DNA from: Lachnospiraceae bacterium
GTDB lineage: Bacteria; Bacillota; Clostridia; Lachnospirales; Lachnospiraceae
Reading direction: 5' to 3'
Assembly: GCA_017440575.1 (NCBI GenBank)
Contig: JAFSGY010000084.1
Location: 1 to 34,066, forward strand
DNA: 34,066 nt
In this document: piece after piece, positions 1-8,728 of the stretch
Numbering within the stretch: position 1 is the stretch's first letter
How the letters are laid out: each line of letters opens with the position of its first letter
The notes under the pieces: model-generated
What the model was told of the DNA's origin: nothing
The model's database searches: none
The model's input: the letters and a program-made list of their open reading frames with translations, nothing else
Position numbers and translations under genes: made by a program

Positions 1-194
1 ATATGCCTCAAATGCTTTGGAGCGGTTTGTGTTATTTCCTTAATGGAGCAAGGAGGCATGAAGTCCTGCTTGGAGAACTGTTTGAGCAACGTGCCGAAGG
101 CGCGTGGCGAGTTTTCGGAGAGCAGGACAAATCAAACATGCCGAACGCTCCATTTAGGAAATACCAAACAAGCGGGTTTGCATTTGAGGCATAT
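1..194. repeat. Long imperfect inverted repeat (about 194-nt hairpin)
   Basis: Bases 1-15 (ATATGCCTCAAATGC) are the exact reverse complement of bases 180-194. Inside them the arms keep pairing with mismatches: TATTTCCTTAATGGAGC near 33-49 matches the complement of GCTCCATTTAGGAAATA near 147-163, GGCATG pairs with CATGCC, and AGTCCTGCT (63-71) pairs with AGCAGGACA (121-129). A small hairpin CGTGCC-GAA-GGCGCG sits at the tip. The arms may extend past the window edge. It lies just downstream of the minus-strand leuA stop. It could be a MITE-like or REP-like dispersed repeat or a structured RNA. The plus strand also has open frames here, but they follow the repeat and have no convincing ribosome site, so I do not call a gene. 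Confidence 0.7.
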
Positions 195-261
195 TCATCC
201 GCCTTATACAGCCTTGAAGAGGAGTGCTCACAACCTAACTTATACTCACCTAAACCTGAAT

Positions 262-2250
262 TTATTTCAAATTCCTATATTGTATCGGTGTCATGTTGAA
301 CGTCCTCTTGAACAGCCTGATAAAATGCTCTGCATTTGGATAACCAACAGCATAGGAGATATTCTCCACGGTCATGTTGCCATTTTTTAGTAAGGTTTTG
401 GCACGTTTTAAACGTGTCTGCGTGACATGTTCCCCAAATGTTTTGCCGGACTTATCCTTGATGTATTTTGAAATATATGGTGTGGAGAGGTGGAACTCAT
501 TTGCCATATCCTCTAAGGTAACACTTTGGTAATTGGTCTGAATATAATTGAGCATGGTAATCAGGCGGTCATCCTTTATATTTTCATCGTTCAGAAGCTG
601 TGGAAGCTTATTCACAGCGACAACAAGAGCATGAATCGAAGCCTTGATGATATCCTCGTCGGTGCCGGCACCCCAATAGGTTTTGCCTTCGCACAGGATT
701 CCTACGAAAGCCATAGCCTTTGAGGAGGAACCGGTAGAAAGAGCATGTTCTTCATAAACGGATAATTCATAGCTAATTCCGAAATACTGTTTGATGGTAT
801 TACTTACAGCATCCAGACGACCGTTTCCGTTCGCATCGACAATCGTCTTTTTTTCACCACAGGTAATGGTTGATTCAGACATAATGCCGTTTTCCTGGCG
901 AAAATGGCAGTCGCTGATGGTGAAAATCGGTGTGTAATTCACATAGTTTTCAATAAAAATCTCATATACCCACTGTGGAGAAAGCTCCTTGTGTTCTTCG
1001 TCGGATACTTGTTTTACGGCATATCCCACCTCTTCACGCATTCTTTCAGGTATGGAGATAGAGAAGTTCTGCTTTAAGATATAGGCAATACCACCTTTGC
1101 CGGATTGACTGTTAATGCGGATAACATCTCCATCATAGGTTCTTCCTACGTCGATTGGGTCAATTGGAAGATAAGGAACTGTCCATGTGGCAGCTTCTTT
1201 CTCTTCGTGCCAAGCCATACCCTTGGCAATAGCATCCTGATGAGAGCCGGAAAAGGCAGTAAACACTAAGTCTCCTGCATAAGGCTGTCTTTCATATACA
1301 GGCATTTTGGTCAGACGCTCATAGACCTCACGAATGACAGGCATGTCAGAAAAATCGAGATTAGGTTCTATACCGTAGGAAAAGAGATTCATTGCTAAGG
1401 TAATGATGTCAACATTTCCTGTACGTTCGCCATTTCCGAATAAGGTTCCTTCTACACGGTCAGCACCTGCAAGAATACCAAGCTCGGCATCACTGACACC
1501 ACAGCCACGGTCATTGTGTGGATGTATACTCAGCACAACATGGTCACGATACTTCGTGTTTTTACTTATGTATTCAATCTGTGAGGCAAAGACATGGGGC
1601 ATTGCCGTTTCAACAGTTGCAGGAATGTTGATAATTGCATTATGCTCAGAATCCGGCTGCCATACATCAAGAACGGCATTGCAGACATCTAATGCATAAT
1701 CAACTTCTGTACCGTGGAAGCTTTCCGGGCTGTATTCGAAGAGGAAATTGCCGTCTGTTTCGTCAGCAAGTGATTTCAGAAGGGCAGCACCATCAATCGC
1801 AAGCTTCTTAATCTGTTCCTTATCCTTTTTAAAAACCTGTTCTCTTTGTGCGACAGAGGTAGAGTTATATAAGTGAACGACTGCACGAGGCACACCCTTT
1901 AACGCATCGAAGGTCTTGCGGATAATATGCTCTCTTGCCTGTGTCAGCACCTGAATCGTGACATCATCAGGAATCATGTTCCGCTCGATTAATGCACGTA
2001 CAAAGTCATATTCGGTTTCAGAAGCAGCAGGAAATCCGACCTCGATTTCCTTGAAACCGATTTTTACTAAGAGCTGGAAAAATTCTATTTTTTCCTCTAA
2101 TCCCATAGGCTCGATAAGTGCCTGATTGCCGTCTCGTAAGTCAACAGAGCACCAGATAGGAGCTTTTTCGATATAATCTTTTTTTACCCAGTCGAAGCAG
2201 TCAGTTGGTGGTAAGTAATACTGACGCTGATATTTTTTCACATTTTTCAT
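262..2250 (-). CDS. leuA: 2-isopropylmalate synthase with C-terminal AraC-type HTH domain
   Basis: Condenses acetyl-CoA and 2-ketoisovalerate, the first committed step of leucine synthesis. Numbered from an upstream ATG at 2256, the catalytic TIM barrel shows DLRDGNQAL at 39-47, metal-binding HPHNDRG at 245-251, GNGERTGN at 274-281 and NSQSGKGG at 382-389; a LeuA allosteric (leucine-binding) domain spans about 430-555. These match the long, type-2 LeuA family, which normally ends there. Here about 105 more residues (about 560-664) form a complete AraC-family two-helix-turn-helix domain: [20 protein letters not shown], then the signature around [19 protein letters not shown] and TPIQYR. The frame is unbroken. 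I chose the second ATG (2250): GAGGG abuts the first ATG but sits 6 nt before the second. It follows the MATE gene on the same strand with a 111-nt gap. Enzyme identity is firm; regulation by the added domain is inference. Confidence 0.93.
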   Translation of the reverse strand: MKNVKKYQRQYYLPPTDCFDWVKKDYIEKAPIWCSVDLRDGNQALIEPMGLEEKIEFFQLLVKIGFKEIEVGFPAASETEYDFVRALIERNMIPDDVTIQVLTQAREHIIRKTFDALKGVPRAVVHLYNSTSVAQREQVFKKDKEQIKKLAIDGAALLKSLADETDGNFLFEYSPESFHGTEVDYALDVCNAVLDVWQPDSEHNAIINIPATVETAMPHVFASQIEYISKNTKYRDHVVLSIHPHNDRGCGVSDAELGILAGADRVEGTLFGNGERTGNVDIITLAMNLFSYGIEPNLDFSDMPVIREVYERLTKMPVYERQPYAGDLVFTAFSGSHQDAIAKGMAWHEEKEAATWTVPYLPIDPIDVGRTYDGDVIRINSQSGKGGIAYILKQNFSISIPERMREEVGYAVKQVSDEEHKELSPQWVYEIFIENYVNYTPIFTISDCHFRQENGIMSESTITCGEKKTIVDANGNGRLDAVSNTIKQYFGISYELSVYEEHALSTGSSSKAMAFVGILCEGKTYWGAGTDEDIIKASIHALVVAVNKLPQLLNDENIKDDRLITMLNYIQTNYQSVTLEDMANEFHLSTPYISKYIKDKSGKTFGEHVTQTRLKRAKTLLKNGNMTVENISYAVGYPNAEHFIRLFKRTFNMTPIQYRNLK

Positions 2251-2282
2251 AATCATCCCTCGTTTATATAATGTTAAAATAT

Positions 2283-2294
2283 ATCAATATTGAT
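2283..2294. promoter_or_regulatory. Palindrome upstream of leuA, possible operator
   Basis: ATCAATATTGAT is a perfect 12-bp palindrome 33 bp upstream of the leuA start, inside the 111-bp AT-rich gap between the MATE gene and leuA. It could be an operator for the fused AraC-type domain or for another regulator, but short AT-rich palindromes arise easily by chance. Confidence 0.25.
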
Positions 2295-2361
2295 GATAAT
2301 ATTTTACTGCATAAAGTTAAATAATAGAATGATTATATTTAATCAGTTGTATTGATAAAAT

Positions 2362-3711
2362 TTAATTCAAAGCATATTTTACATTTTTACGATAGAGATA
2401 TACAAAATAGATAATCTCAGCAATAGCTGTAATCGTCCATGAGATACAATACAGCAAATACAAAGATGGCACAGTATGGAAATAGGCAAATACGGTGTAG
2501 ATCCAGACCACACGGAATACGCAGGAACCCATGATAACGATGAAGGTTGGGACAAGCGTTTCGCCCAAGCCTCTGGAGGCTGCAATGGAAGCATCCATAA
2601 AGGCTGAGATGGCATAGGAAAAGCCCATAACGGTTAAACGGTACATTCCGGCTTCAATGACTGCTGCATCCTTAGTAAATAAGCCGAGGAAGGAGTGGCC
2701 GAAAACGACCAACAGTACGCCAAGCACAAGTCCTGTGGTAAAGGAATAGGCAAGACTAATAAAGTAGCTTTTTACGATTCGTTTCTTATTATTAGCACCA
2801 TAGTTCTGTCCGATGAAGCTTCCACAGGCAGTGTAGAAGGCTGCCATGACATCATAGACAAGCGCATCCGCATTGGCGGCGGCTGAGTTGCCTGCAACAA
2901 TTGTAGCATCAAAGGAATTAATACCTACCTGAACGAATAGATTCGCAAATTGGAAAATAATATTCTGCATGGCAGCGGGTACACCGATACGGATAATGGA
3001 TGCCAGCTTGTCCTTACGGATTTGTAAATCCTTGAGAGTAAGTCCATAATCCTCTTTGTTGTGACATAGAGCTCTTAGAATCAGAATGGCAGATATATAT
3101 TGTGATATAACACTTGCCAAGGCAACTCCAGCGACGCTTAGATGACATACAATAACAAAGAACAGATTCAGTATTACGTTAATGGCACCGGCAAGCGTCA
3201 GGTATTGTAATGGGCGCTTCGTATCTCCGGCAGCACTGAATATGGCATTGCCACAGTTATAGATAGCGAGTGCAGGCATACCAAGAAAATAGATACGAAG
3301 ATAAAGCGTTGCGTCGGCAATCAGCTCCTGTTTTGTATTCATAATGGTTAATATCGCTTCAGAATAAAATACCCCAATCAATAAAAATAAGATACCAACC
3401 AAAAGACTGAAAAAGGTAGCAGAATGAGCAGTTTCCTTTACTGCCTTTCTGTTTTTTGACCCAATGTGTAAGGCGACTAATACATTAATACCGCCTGACA
3501 GACCGATTAAGGCACCCGTAAATAGGGTAACAAGTGTTGTAGTTGAGCCTACAGCACCGAGAGCAATGCTTCCGGCAAATTGCCCTACAACGGCAATATC
3601 AGCCATATTAAATAAAACCTGCAACAGATTGGATAACATGAGTGGCAGGCTGAATAGTAGGATTTGTTTTGCAAGAGGACCTTTGGTAAGGTCTTGTTTT
3701 TCTTTTTTCAT
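2362..3711 (-). CDS. MATE family multidrug/cation antiporter
   Basis: A twelve-helix inner-membrane exporter that would use a Na+ or H+ gradient to expel drugs or metabolites; the substrate cannot be read from sequence. The N-terminus KGPLAKQILLFSLPLMLSN followed by LFNMADIAVVGQFAG is the typical start of the MatE domain, and two related six-helix halves follow. Length (449 residues) is normal. The frame is open from a TTG at 3732, but the conserved family start MKKEKQDLTKG fits the ATG at 3711, with AAAGGA 12 nt upstream; a GTG at 3720 is an alternative. A promoter lies about 40 bp upstream. LeuA follows on the same strand without an obvious terminator, so the two may share a transcript. A second MATE gene sits at 23149-24486. 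Confidence 0.93.
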   Translation of the reverse strand: MKKEKQDLTKGPLAKQILLFSLPLMLSNLLQVLFNMADIAVVGQFAGSIALGAVGSTTTLVTLFTGALIGLSGGINVLVALHIGSKNRKAVKETAHSATFFSLLVGILFLLIGVFYSEAILTIMNTKQELIADATLYLRIYFLGMPALAIYNCGNAIFSAAGDTKRPLQYLTLAGAINVILNLFFVIVCHLSVAGVALASVISQYISAILILRALCHNKEDYGLTLKDLQIRKDKLASIIRIGVPAAMQNIIFQFANLFVQVGINSFDATIVAGNSAAANADALVYDVMAAFYTACGSFIGQNYGANNKKRIVKSYFISLAYSFTTGLVLGVLLVVFGHSFLGLFTKDAAVIEAGMYRLTVMGFSYAISAFMDASIAASRGLGETLVPTFIVIMGSCVFRVVWIYTVFAYFHTVPSLYLLYCISWTITAIAEIIYFVYLYRKNVKYALN

Positions 3712-3749
3712 AACGAACACATGTCCTTTCAAAAATCAAAACTATGCTT

Positions 3750-3778
3750 ATTTTATTCTAGCACTATGCTTTTTTCAA
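3750..3778 (-). promoter_or_regulatory. Sigma-A-like promoter for the MATE gene
   Basis: Read on the minus strand: TTGAAA (3778-3773), a 17-bp spacer, then TAAAAT (3755-3750). It is correctly oriented about 40 bp before the MATE start. Confidence 0.55.
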
Positions 3779-3824
3779 GATAGCAATATAGGCGGAAAAT
3801 AACACTATTATGCTCCGGGTTTCA

Positions 3825-3853
3825 TTGACTTTTCTGTATAAATATGATACTTT
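3825..3853 (+). promoter_or_regulatory. Sigma-A-like extended -10 promoter for the acyl-CoA ligase gene
   Basis: TTGACT at 3825-3830, a 17-bp spacer, TACTTT at 3848-3853, with TG at 3845-3846 giving an extended -10. It implies a 5' leader of about 90 nt before the start at 3952. Confidence 0.6.
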
Positions 3854-3910
3854 AGGAGTTAAACGGGTTAACGTAATAAAGTGCGTATGATCTGAAATAT
3901 TGGGGTAAAT

Positions 3911-3932
3911 CCGACAGGGGTATAAGTGTCGG
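3911..3932 (+). promoter_or_regulatory. Leader hairpin before the acyl-CoA ligase ribosome site
   Basis: CCGACA and TGTCGG form a 6-bp stem around a 10-nt loop just before GGGAAGGAA, the likely Shine-Dalgarno. It could modulate translation. I do not recognise it as a known riboswitch. Confidence 0.3.
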
Positions 3933-3951
3933 TGGGAAGGAACAAAAGATT

Positions 3952-5586
3952 ATGCCAGTAATGGAATATTTGGAACGTAATGCAGAACTTTATCCGGACG
4001 AGGTAGCATTGGTAGAGCTGAACCCGGAGGAGAAGGAAACCAGAAGAATTACATGGAAGGAATTCGAATTAATCGAGTCAGATAGATTTAATCCATATCG
4101 AAGAGAGATTACATGGAGTGTATTCAATGAAAAAGCAAACCGTTTTGCGAATTTGTTAATCAGCCGTGGAATCAAAAAGGGTGATAAGGTAGCAATTATC
4201 ATGTATAACTGTTTGGAATGGTTGCCGATTTATTTTGGTGTATTGAAGAGTGGTGCAATAGCAGTACCTTTTAACTTCCGATATGATGCAGATGAGATTT
4301 TATATTGTGCAGAGCTTGCTGAGGTAGACATTATTGTATTCAGTTCTTCCTTTATCGGACGTATTGAGGCAAATGCAACACGTCTGAGCAAGGGACGTTT
4401 GTTAATCTATGTAGGAGATAATTGTCCAAGCTTTGCAGAAAGCTATCATGAATTAGTGGCAGACTGTTCTAGTAAGGCACCTTATGTGGAGATTACAGAT
4501 GATGATTTTGGTGCGATTTACTTTTCGTCAGGAACAACAGGTTTTCCTAAGGCGATTTTGCATAAGCATTTAAGTCTGACTCAGGCAGCAGAGATGGAGC
4601 AAAAACATCACGCAACAGGACGTGATGATACGTTCCTATGTATTCCACCATTGTATCATACAGGAGCGAAGTTCCACTGGATGGGAAGTCTTGTAGCAGG
4701 AAGCAAGGCTGTTCTGCTAATGGGAACGAAGCCAGAGACTATCTTGGAGACAATATCCAAGGAACATTGTACGATTGTTTGGTTATTGGTTCCATGGGCT
4801 CAGGATATTTTAGATGCTTTAGACAGAGGCGATTTAAATAAGGATGATTATCGATTAGAGCAATGGAGACTGATGCATATTGGTGCACAGCCTGTTCCAC
4901 CATCATTAATTAAGCGTTGGAAGGAATACTTCCCGAATCACGCGTACGATACGAATTATGGTCTTTCTGAGTCAACAGGACCTGGTTGTGTACATCTTGG
5001 AATGGAAAATACTCATAAGGTTGGAGCGATAGGTGTACCTGGATATCGATGGGAATGTAAGATTGTGGACGAAGAGGGCAATGTCGTAAAACATGGTGAA
5101 GTAGGTGAGCTCTGCGTTAAGGGGCCTGGTGTTATGACTTGCTACTATAATAATCCTGAGGCAACGGCAGAGACAATTAAGGATGGCTGGTTATTTACTG
5201 GTGATATGGCAATGCAGGATCCGGATGGCTTTTATTTCTTAGTAGACCGTAAGAAGGATGTTATTGTCAGTGGTGGTGAGAATATTTATCCGGTTCAGAT
5301 TGAAGATTTCTTGCGCCGTCATGATAAGATTAAGGATGTGGCTGTTATTGGTCTGTCTGACAGAAGATTAGGTGAAAAAACAGCAGCTATAATCGAGATA
5401 AAGGATGATATGACTTGTACTAAGGAAGAAATCGAGGAGTTTTGTTTGGAATTGCCTCGTTATAAGAGACCAAAGGAGATTATCTTTGCGGAGATTCCTA
5501 GAAATGCAACCGGTAAGATTGAAAAGCCTAGACTTCGTAAGATGTATGGAGCAGATAACTTAGTTGCAAAAGAGAATATGGGTTAA
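3952..5586 (+). CDS. Acyl-CoA ligase (AMP-forming, ANL superfamily)
   Basis: Activates a carboxylic acid with ATP to an acyl-adenylate and transfers it to CoA, in the cytosol. The ATP-binding loop SSGTTGFPK is at about 192-200, YGLSESTGPG at about 336, GWLFTGD at about 412, then DRKKDVIVSGGENIYP. The C-terminal catalytic lysine is K522 in RNATGKIEK. At 544 residues it is full length and lacks a signal peptide. The N-terminus contains two similar blocks 20 residues apart (RRITWKEFE and RREITWSVF), sharing the exact 10-mer ATTACATGGA at 4048 and 4108; I have the impression that relatives carry a similar insert. The substrate (short/medium-chain, aromatic or carnitine-like acid) cannot be assigned. 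It is alone on its strand, converging with the amidohydrolase gene. Confidence 0.92.
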   Translation: MPVMEYLERNAELYPDEVALVELNPEEKETRRITWKEFELIESDRFNPYRREITWSVFNEKANRFANLLISRGIKKGDKVAIIMYNCLEWLPIYFGVLKSGAIAVPFNFRYDADEILYCAELAEVDIIVFSSSFIGRIEANATRLSKGRLLIYVGDNCPSFAESYHELVADCSSKAPYVEITDDDFGAIYFSSGTTGFPKAILHKHLSLTQAAEMEQKHHATGRDDTFLCIPPLYHTGAKFHWMGSLVAGSKAVLLMGTKPETILETISKEHCTIVWLLVPWAQDILDALDRGDLNKDDYRLEQWRLMHIGAQPVPPSLIKRWKEYFPNHAYDTNYGLSESTGPGCVHLGMENTHKVGAIGVPGYRWECKIVDEEGNVVKHGEVGELCVKGPGVMTCYYNNPEATAETIKDGWLFTGDMAMQDPDGFYFLVDRKKDVIVSGGENIYPVQIEDFLRRHDKIKDVAVIGLSDRRLGEKTAAIIEIKDDMTCTKEEIEEFCLELPRYKRPKEIIFAEIPRNATGKIEKPRLRKMYGADNLVAKENMG

Positions 5587-5592
5587 AAAGAA

Positions 5593-5623
5593 AGGGGATG
5601 CATCACGCGCATCCCCTGTTTTT
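5593..5623. terminator. Bidirectional intrinsic terminator
   Basis: AGGGGATGC (5593-5601) and GCATCCCCT (5609-5617) form a perfect 9-bp stem around a 7-nt loop, with a T-run after it and an A-rich run before it. It serves both convergent genes. Confidence 0.9.
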
Positions 5624-5626
5624 AAC

Positions 5627-6475
5627 TTATAAAGCACCTAAAAGCTTTGCAGCATTTTTACCAAGAATAGCTTTTAAGGAAGTGTCAGTAAAGCCACATT
5701 CCTGTAGAAGTGCAATATTTTCAGTCTGCGCTGTCCAAGGACTGTCGCTGCCAAAAAGAATGTGGTCAGTTCCATGAGAAAGAGCAAGGTCTTTGAACTG
5801 ACTCATAGTAAGTTGTGGTTTCCATGCATAAGGGATTGCAGCATTCATAGGGCGGATTGGATAGAATGAGAAAGAGGTGTCGAACCATACATTTTTTCCT
5901 ACAAGCAGTTCCTTAACTTCATCCCAACAATTCCAACCACCCATATGTGCAAGAACAAGCTTGTCGGGCTTGACTTGTTCTATGGCAGACAGGATATGTG
6001 AGGGTGTGACATAATCAAGTCCTGGATAGCTGATGTCAAAGCCGGCATGTGTCACAACAATCATGCCATTTTCGCAAGCGCAATCAATAATTCTTAAAAA
6101 GCGGATATCATCAATATAGGTTTCTTGAAAAACGGGATGAATCTTGATGCCACGAATACCATTGCCCTTAAGACTTCGTATAATGTCACGGTAATGGTCA
6201 TTATCAGGGTGGATACCACCAAAGGAAATAAGACCTGTTTCCTGATAGTGGTCATTTATTTTGAGAGCAGATTTATTGACAGTTTCCTGCTGAGAAGGCT
6301 TGGTAACAACCGGAAGCAGGATGGAATAATCAATGTGCGTTTCCTGCATGCTAGTCTGTAAATCGGATGTCTTGCCTGATAGATAATTTTGCATATTAGA
6401 GCTGTTTGCAAGCTTGGTAACGGCACGTTCTGCAATTGCTTCGGGGAAGGTATGAGTATGAAAATCTATAATCAT
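5627..6475 (-). CDS. Metal-dependent amidohydrolase (Amidohydro_2 type TIM barrel)
   Basis: A predicted cytosolic hydrolase or decarboxylase of the amidohydrolase-2 group; the substrate is unknown. The 282-residue protein begins with the metal-binding HxH motif (MIIDFHTHTF, H6 and H8), followed by GIKIHP, a THAGFD strand, LAHMGGWNCW and the C-terminal catalytic FGSDSPW, all in family order and spacing. Length is normal. AAGGAG lies 10 nt before the ATG. It is a single-gene unit, with a promoter upstream and a shared terminator downstream. Nothing in the neighbouring acyl-CoA ligase or GGDEF gene fixes the substrate. Confidence 0.9.
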   Translation of the reverse strand: MIIDFHTHTFPEAIAERAVTKLANSSNMQNYLSGKTSDLQTSMQETHIDYSILLPVVTKPSQQETVNKSALKINDHYQETGLISFGGIHPDNDHYRDIIRSLKGNGIRGIKIHPVFQETYIDDIRFLRIIDCACENGMIVVTHAGFDISYPGLDYVTPSHILSAIEQVKPDKLVLAHMGGWNCWDEVKELLVGKNVWFDTSFSFYPIRPMNAAIPYAWKPQLTMSQFKDLALSHGTDHILFGSDSPWTAQTENIALLQECGFTDTSLKAILGKNAAKLLGAL

Positions 6476-6510
6476 GTTGTATAGTCTCCTTCTATGTGTT
6501 TATCAGCATA

Positions 6511-6540
6511 ATCATACATCTATTTTGACAACTTTTGCAA
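6511..6540 (-). promoter_or_regulatory. Sigma-A-like promoter for the amidohydrolase gene
   Basis: On the minus strand: TTGCAA (6540-6535), an 18-bp spacer, TATGAT (6516-6511), about 36 bp before the start codon. Confidence 0.5.
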
Positions 6541-6643
6541 TGTATCTTGCAAGAATATCAAAGAAATAGGATTTTATTTTTAAAATTAATATGATAAAAT
6601 AATACACAGGTGTATATAAAGATCATTAATAGAGGAGACATAC

Positions 6644-8569
6644 ATGAAGTATGATTATCTTTCTTTAATTGGAAATGAAGGGAATATTGATTATTTGACG
6701 GGCTTATTTAATCGTAGAGGATTAAATGAGTTATTTGAGTGCCTAAGTGTAGATGAAAATATACATTGCATTTATATTGATGTTGATAATTTTAAGTCGG
6801 TAAATGATATCTATGGACATTCTACAGGGGATGAACTTTTAGTATATATTGCGGTGCTGTTAAAAAGATATTTTCCAGAGCACATCATTGTGCGAATGGG
6901 TGGTGATGAATTTGTTGTTTTATGTGGTGATGATATAACAGAGGAGTCTATAGAACAGAATGTGAATGAACTGCAGGGAGCGATTGCAGAAGGAGGTTTT
7001 GATACCAATATTACATCCTTGATTTCGCTAAGCATTGGTATTACGTATCATCAGTCTGTTGGAAGTGGAATGAATAGTATATTACAGCAATGTGATGATG
7101 CAATGTATTATGCAAAAAACAATGGAAAAGGCAGTTTTGTTGTTTATGACAGGATTCAGATGCTGGTAGAAGAGCAAAAAGCAATGAAAAGTCATTTTCA
7201 GGAGGCACTTCAAAATGGTGAGTTTCAGATTCGGTTGAAGCCGATTATGAACTTACAGACCTCGGAGCTCTATGCAGCGCAGGCTGTTATGATATGGGAT
7301 TTCCCTGGAATTGGATTCTTAGAGGAGAATGTTTTTATCCCAGTATTAAATCAGTTTGGTGTTATTTCACAACTGGATACATATGAGTTAGAGACTGTTA
7401 TAAAGTGCAAAAAGAACTGGATAGGGACACCGTTTGAAAAATTGGATATTTATGTGAGGGTGTCCGGTAAGTTCCTAATGCAGAAGAGTAAGTTGGAGTG
7501 GCTGACAAACTGCATGAGAGATAATGGATTGACACAGAACAGCATTAAGCTTGAAGTGGAAGAAAAGGAACTGTCTTATAGCAGGTCAAAGCTAATTCGT
7601 AAGATTAGTGAGCTCAGGGAACAGGGCTGGGATATCATTTTAAATAACTTTGGTTCCGGTTCTTCTTTATTATTGATACAAGAGATAGATTTTCATTATG
7701 TGAAGCTGGACAGCAGATTGATTATGCAGTCTGTGAATAATCAGAAGCAGCTTCATGTGCTGAGAAATGTAGTGGAAATGTTGCGAGACCTGAACTGTTG
7801 CGTAATTGGTCAGGGTATTGAAAAAGTGGAACAAGCAGCGGCACTTACAACTTATGGGGTACAGTGTGGCATTGGACGATTTTATGGAACGGCTATTTCA
7901 GTACAGGATTTTTATAAGAAATACTTACAGTCTTATAATAAAGAGCGTATAAAGCCGATTCGATTTTCGTTTAGGAACAGTCTTTGGGATGATAGTGGAA
8001 AATTTGAAGCTGTTACGAAACTGGACGGAATTCGTTATACTACGGGATTTACGGAAAAGGAAGGTGCAATCTGTCTGCGTGGTGGAAAATCACCAGCAGA
8101 GGCACTTCGACTTCCAAGAGAAGTTATGCCGACAGATAGTTATACGATTTCTATGTGGATTAATCCGTCAAACCAGAAACCATGGACGAGCATTTTCTTT
8201 ACAGCGTATGAACGGGGCTTTATGAGTGTAGTTCCATATAATGGGTATGGAGAGTCGTGTTATCGTATGCGAGATGAACGTGAACCAAATGTTTGGTATG
8301 ACATTATTGGGAGGAAGATATTACCGGATAATTGGGAGTATGTCTGTGTGACATACGATGCGCTTACCGGTATATCTAGATTCTATTTGGATGCATTTTT
8401 TGTGGGTGCAAGAAATGGTGTACCAAATATGAAGGGTGTGAAGGAAGTATTGGTTGGAGGAGATTATTTTCAAGAGACTTTTGAAGGCTTGATAAGTGGT
8501 CTTGAAATATATTCTTATGCGTTAACAGCAGATGAAATATTTAAGATTTATCATCAAAGAACAGAATAA
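6644..8569 (+). CDS. GGDEF (active-type), degenerate EAL and LamG-like protein
   Basis: A predicted soluble diguanylate cyclase. Residues about 15-170 are a GGDEF domain with intact MGGDEF at 85-90 and the substrate-binding FKSVNDIYGHSTGD; no RxxD inhibitory site lies just before it. Residues about 180-430 are EAL-like but lack the catalytic set: EAL becomes QAV (213-215), DDFG becomes NNFG (about 334-337) and EGVE becomes QGIE (389-392), so phosphodiesterase activity is unlikely. Residues about 440-641 look like a concanavalin/LamG-type domain (SLWDDSGKFEA, YTISMWINPS, WEYVCVTYD, FYLDAFFVG, LISGLEIYSYALTADEI), usually found in secreted or surface proteins. No signal peptide or membrane helix is visible. 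AGAGGAG sits 8 nt before the ATG; an AT-rich TATGATAAAAT near 6590 is a possible -10. Domain order is certain enough; the ligand is unknown. Confidence 0.88.
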   Translation: MKYDYLSLIGNEGNIDYLTGLFNRRGLNELFECLSVDENIHCIYIDVDNFKSVNDIYGHSTGDELLVYIAVLLKRYFPEHIIVRMGGDEFVVLCGDDITEESIEQNVNELQGAIAEGGFDTNITSLISLSIGITYHQSVGSGMNSILQQCDDAMYYAKNNGKGSFVVYDRIQMLVEEQKAMKSHFQEALQNGEFQIRLKPIMNLQTSELYAAQAVMIWDFPGIGFLEENVFIPVLNQFGVISQLDTYELETVIKCKKNWIGTPFEKLDIYVRVSGKFLMQKSKLEWLTNCMRDNGLTQNSIKLEVEEKELSYSRSKLIRKISELREQGWDIILNNFGSGSSLLLIQEIDFHYVKLDSRLIMQSVNNQKQLHVLRNVVEMLRDLNCCVIGQGIEKVEQAAALTTYGVQCGIGRFYGTAISVQDFYKKYLQSYNKERIKPIRFSFRNSLWDDSGKFEAVTKLDGIRYTTGFTEKEGAICLRGGKSPAEALRLPREVMPTDSYTISMWINPSNQKPWTSIFFTAYERGFMSVVPYNGYGESCYRMRDEREPNVWYDIIGRKILPDNWEYVCVTYDALTGISRFYLDAFFVGARNGVPNMKGVKEVLVGGDYFQETFEGLISGLEIYSYALTADEIFKIYHQRTE

Positions 8570-8581
8570 GAAGGTAGATAG

Positions 8582-8627
8582 AGGCATAGGAAGTAAAAAA
8601 CTAACTGTGCCTTTTGTAATTTTTTTG
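8582..8627 (+). terminator. Intrinsic terminator after the GGDEF-LamG gene
   Basis: AGGCATA (8582-8588) pairs with TGTGCCT (8606-8612) with one wobble, followed by TTTGTAATTTTTTT. The stem is modest. Confidence 0.6.
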
Positions 8628-8656
8628 TGTTATTTATTAAAAAAGCATGAAATCGA

Positions 8657-8684
8657 TTGCATTTTGAAAATTCTGTACTAGAAT
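8657..8684 (+). promoter_or_regulatory. Promoter for the exported protein/RND operon
   Basis: TTGCAT at 8657-8662, a 16-bp spacer, TAGAAT at 8679-8684, giving a leader of about 35-40 nt. Confidence 0.5.
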
Positions 8685-8728
8685 AAAATAGGAAAATAGA
8701 CATGTGTTGTACATGAGAGGAGAAAATA

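Noticed and set aside
3-390. Two overlapping plus-strand open frames (98 and 115 codons) over the hairpin and the leuA end
   Set aside because: They lie in or continue from an inverted repeat, overlap the real leuA C-terminus in antisense and lack a good ribosome site. The repeat itself is the likelier feature.
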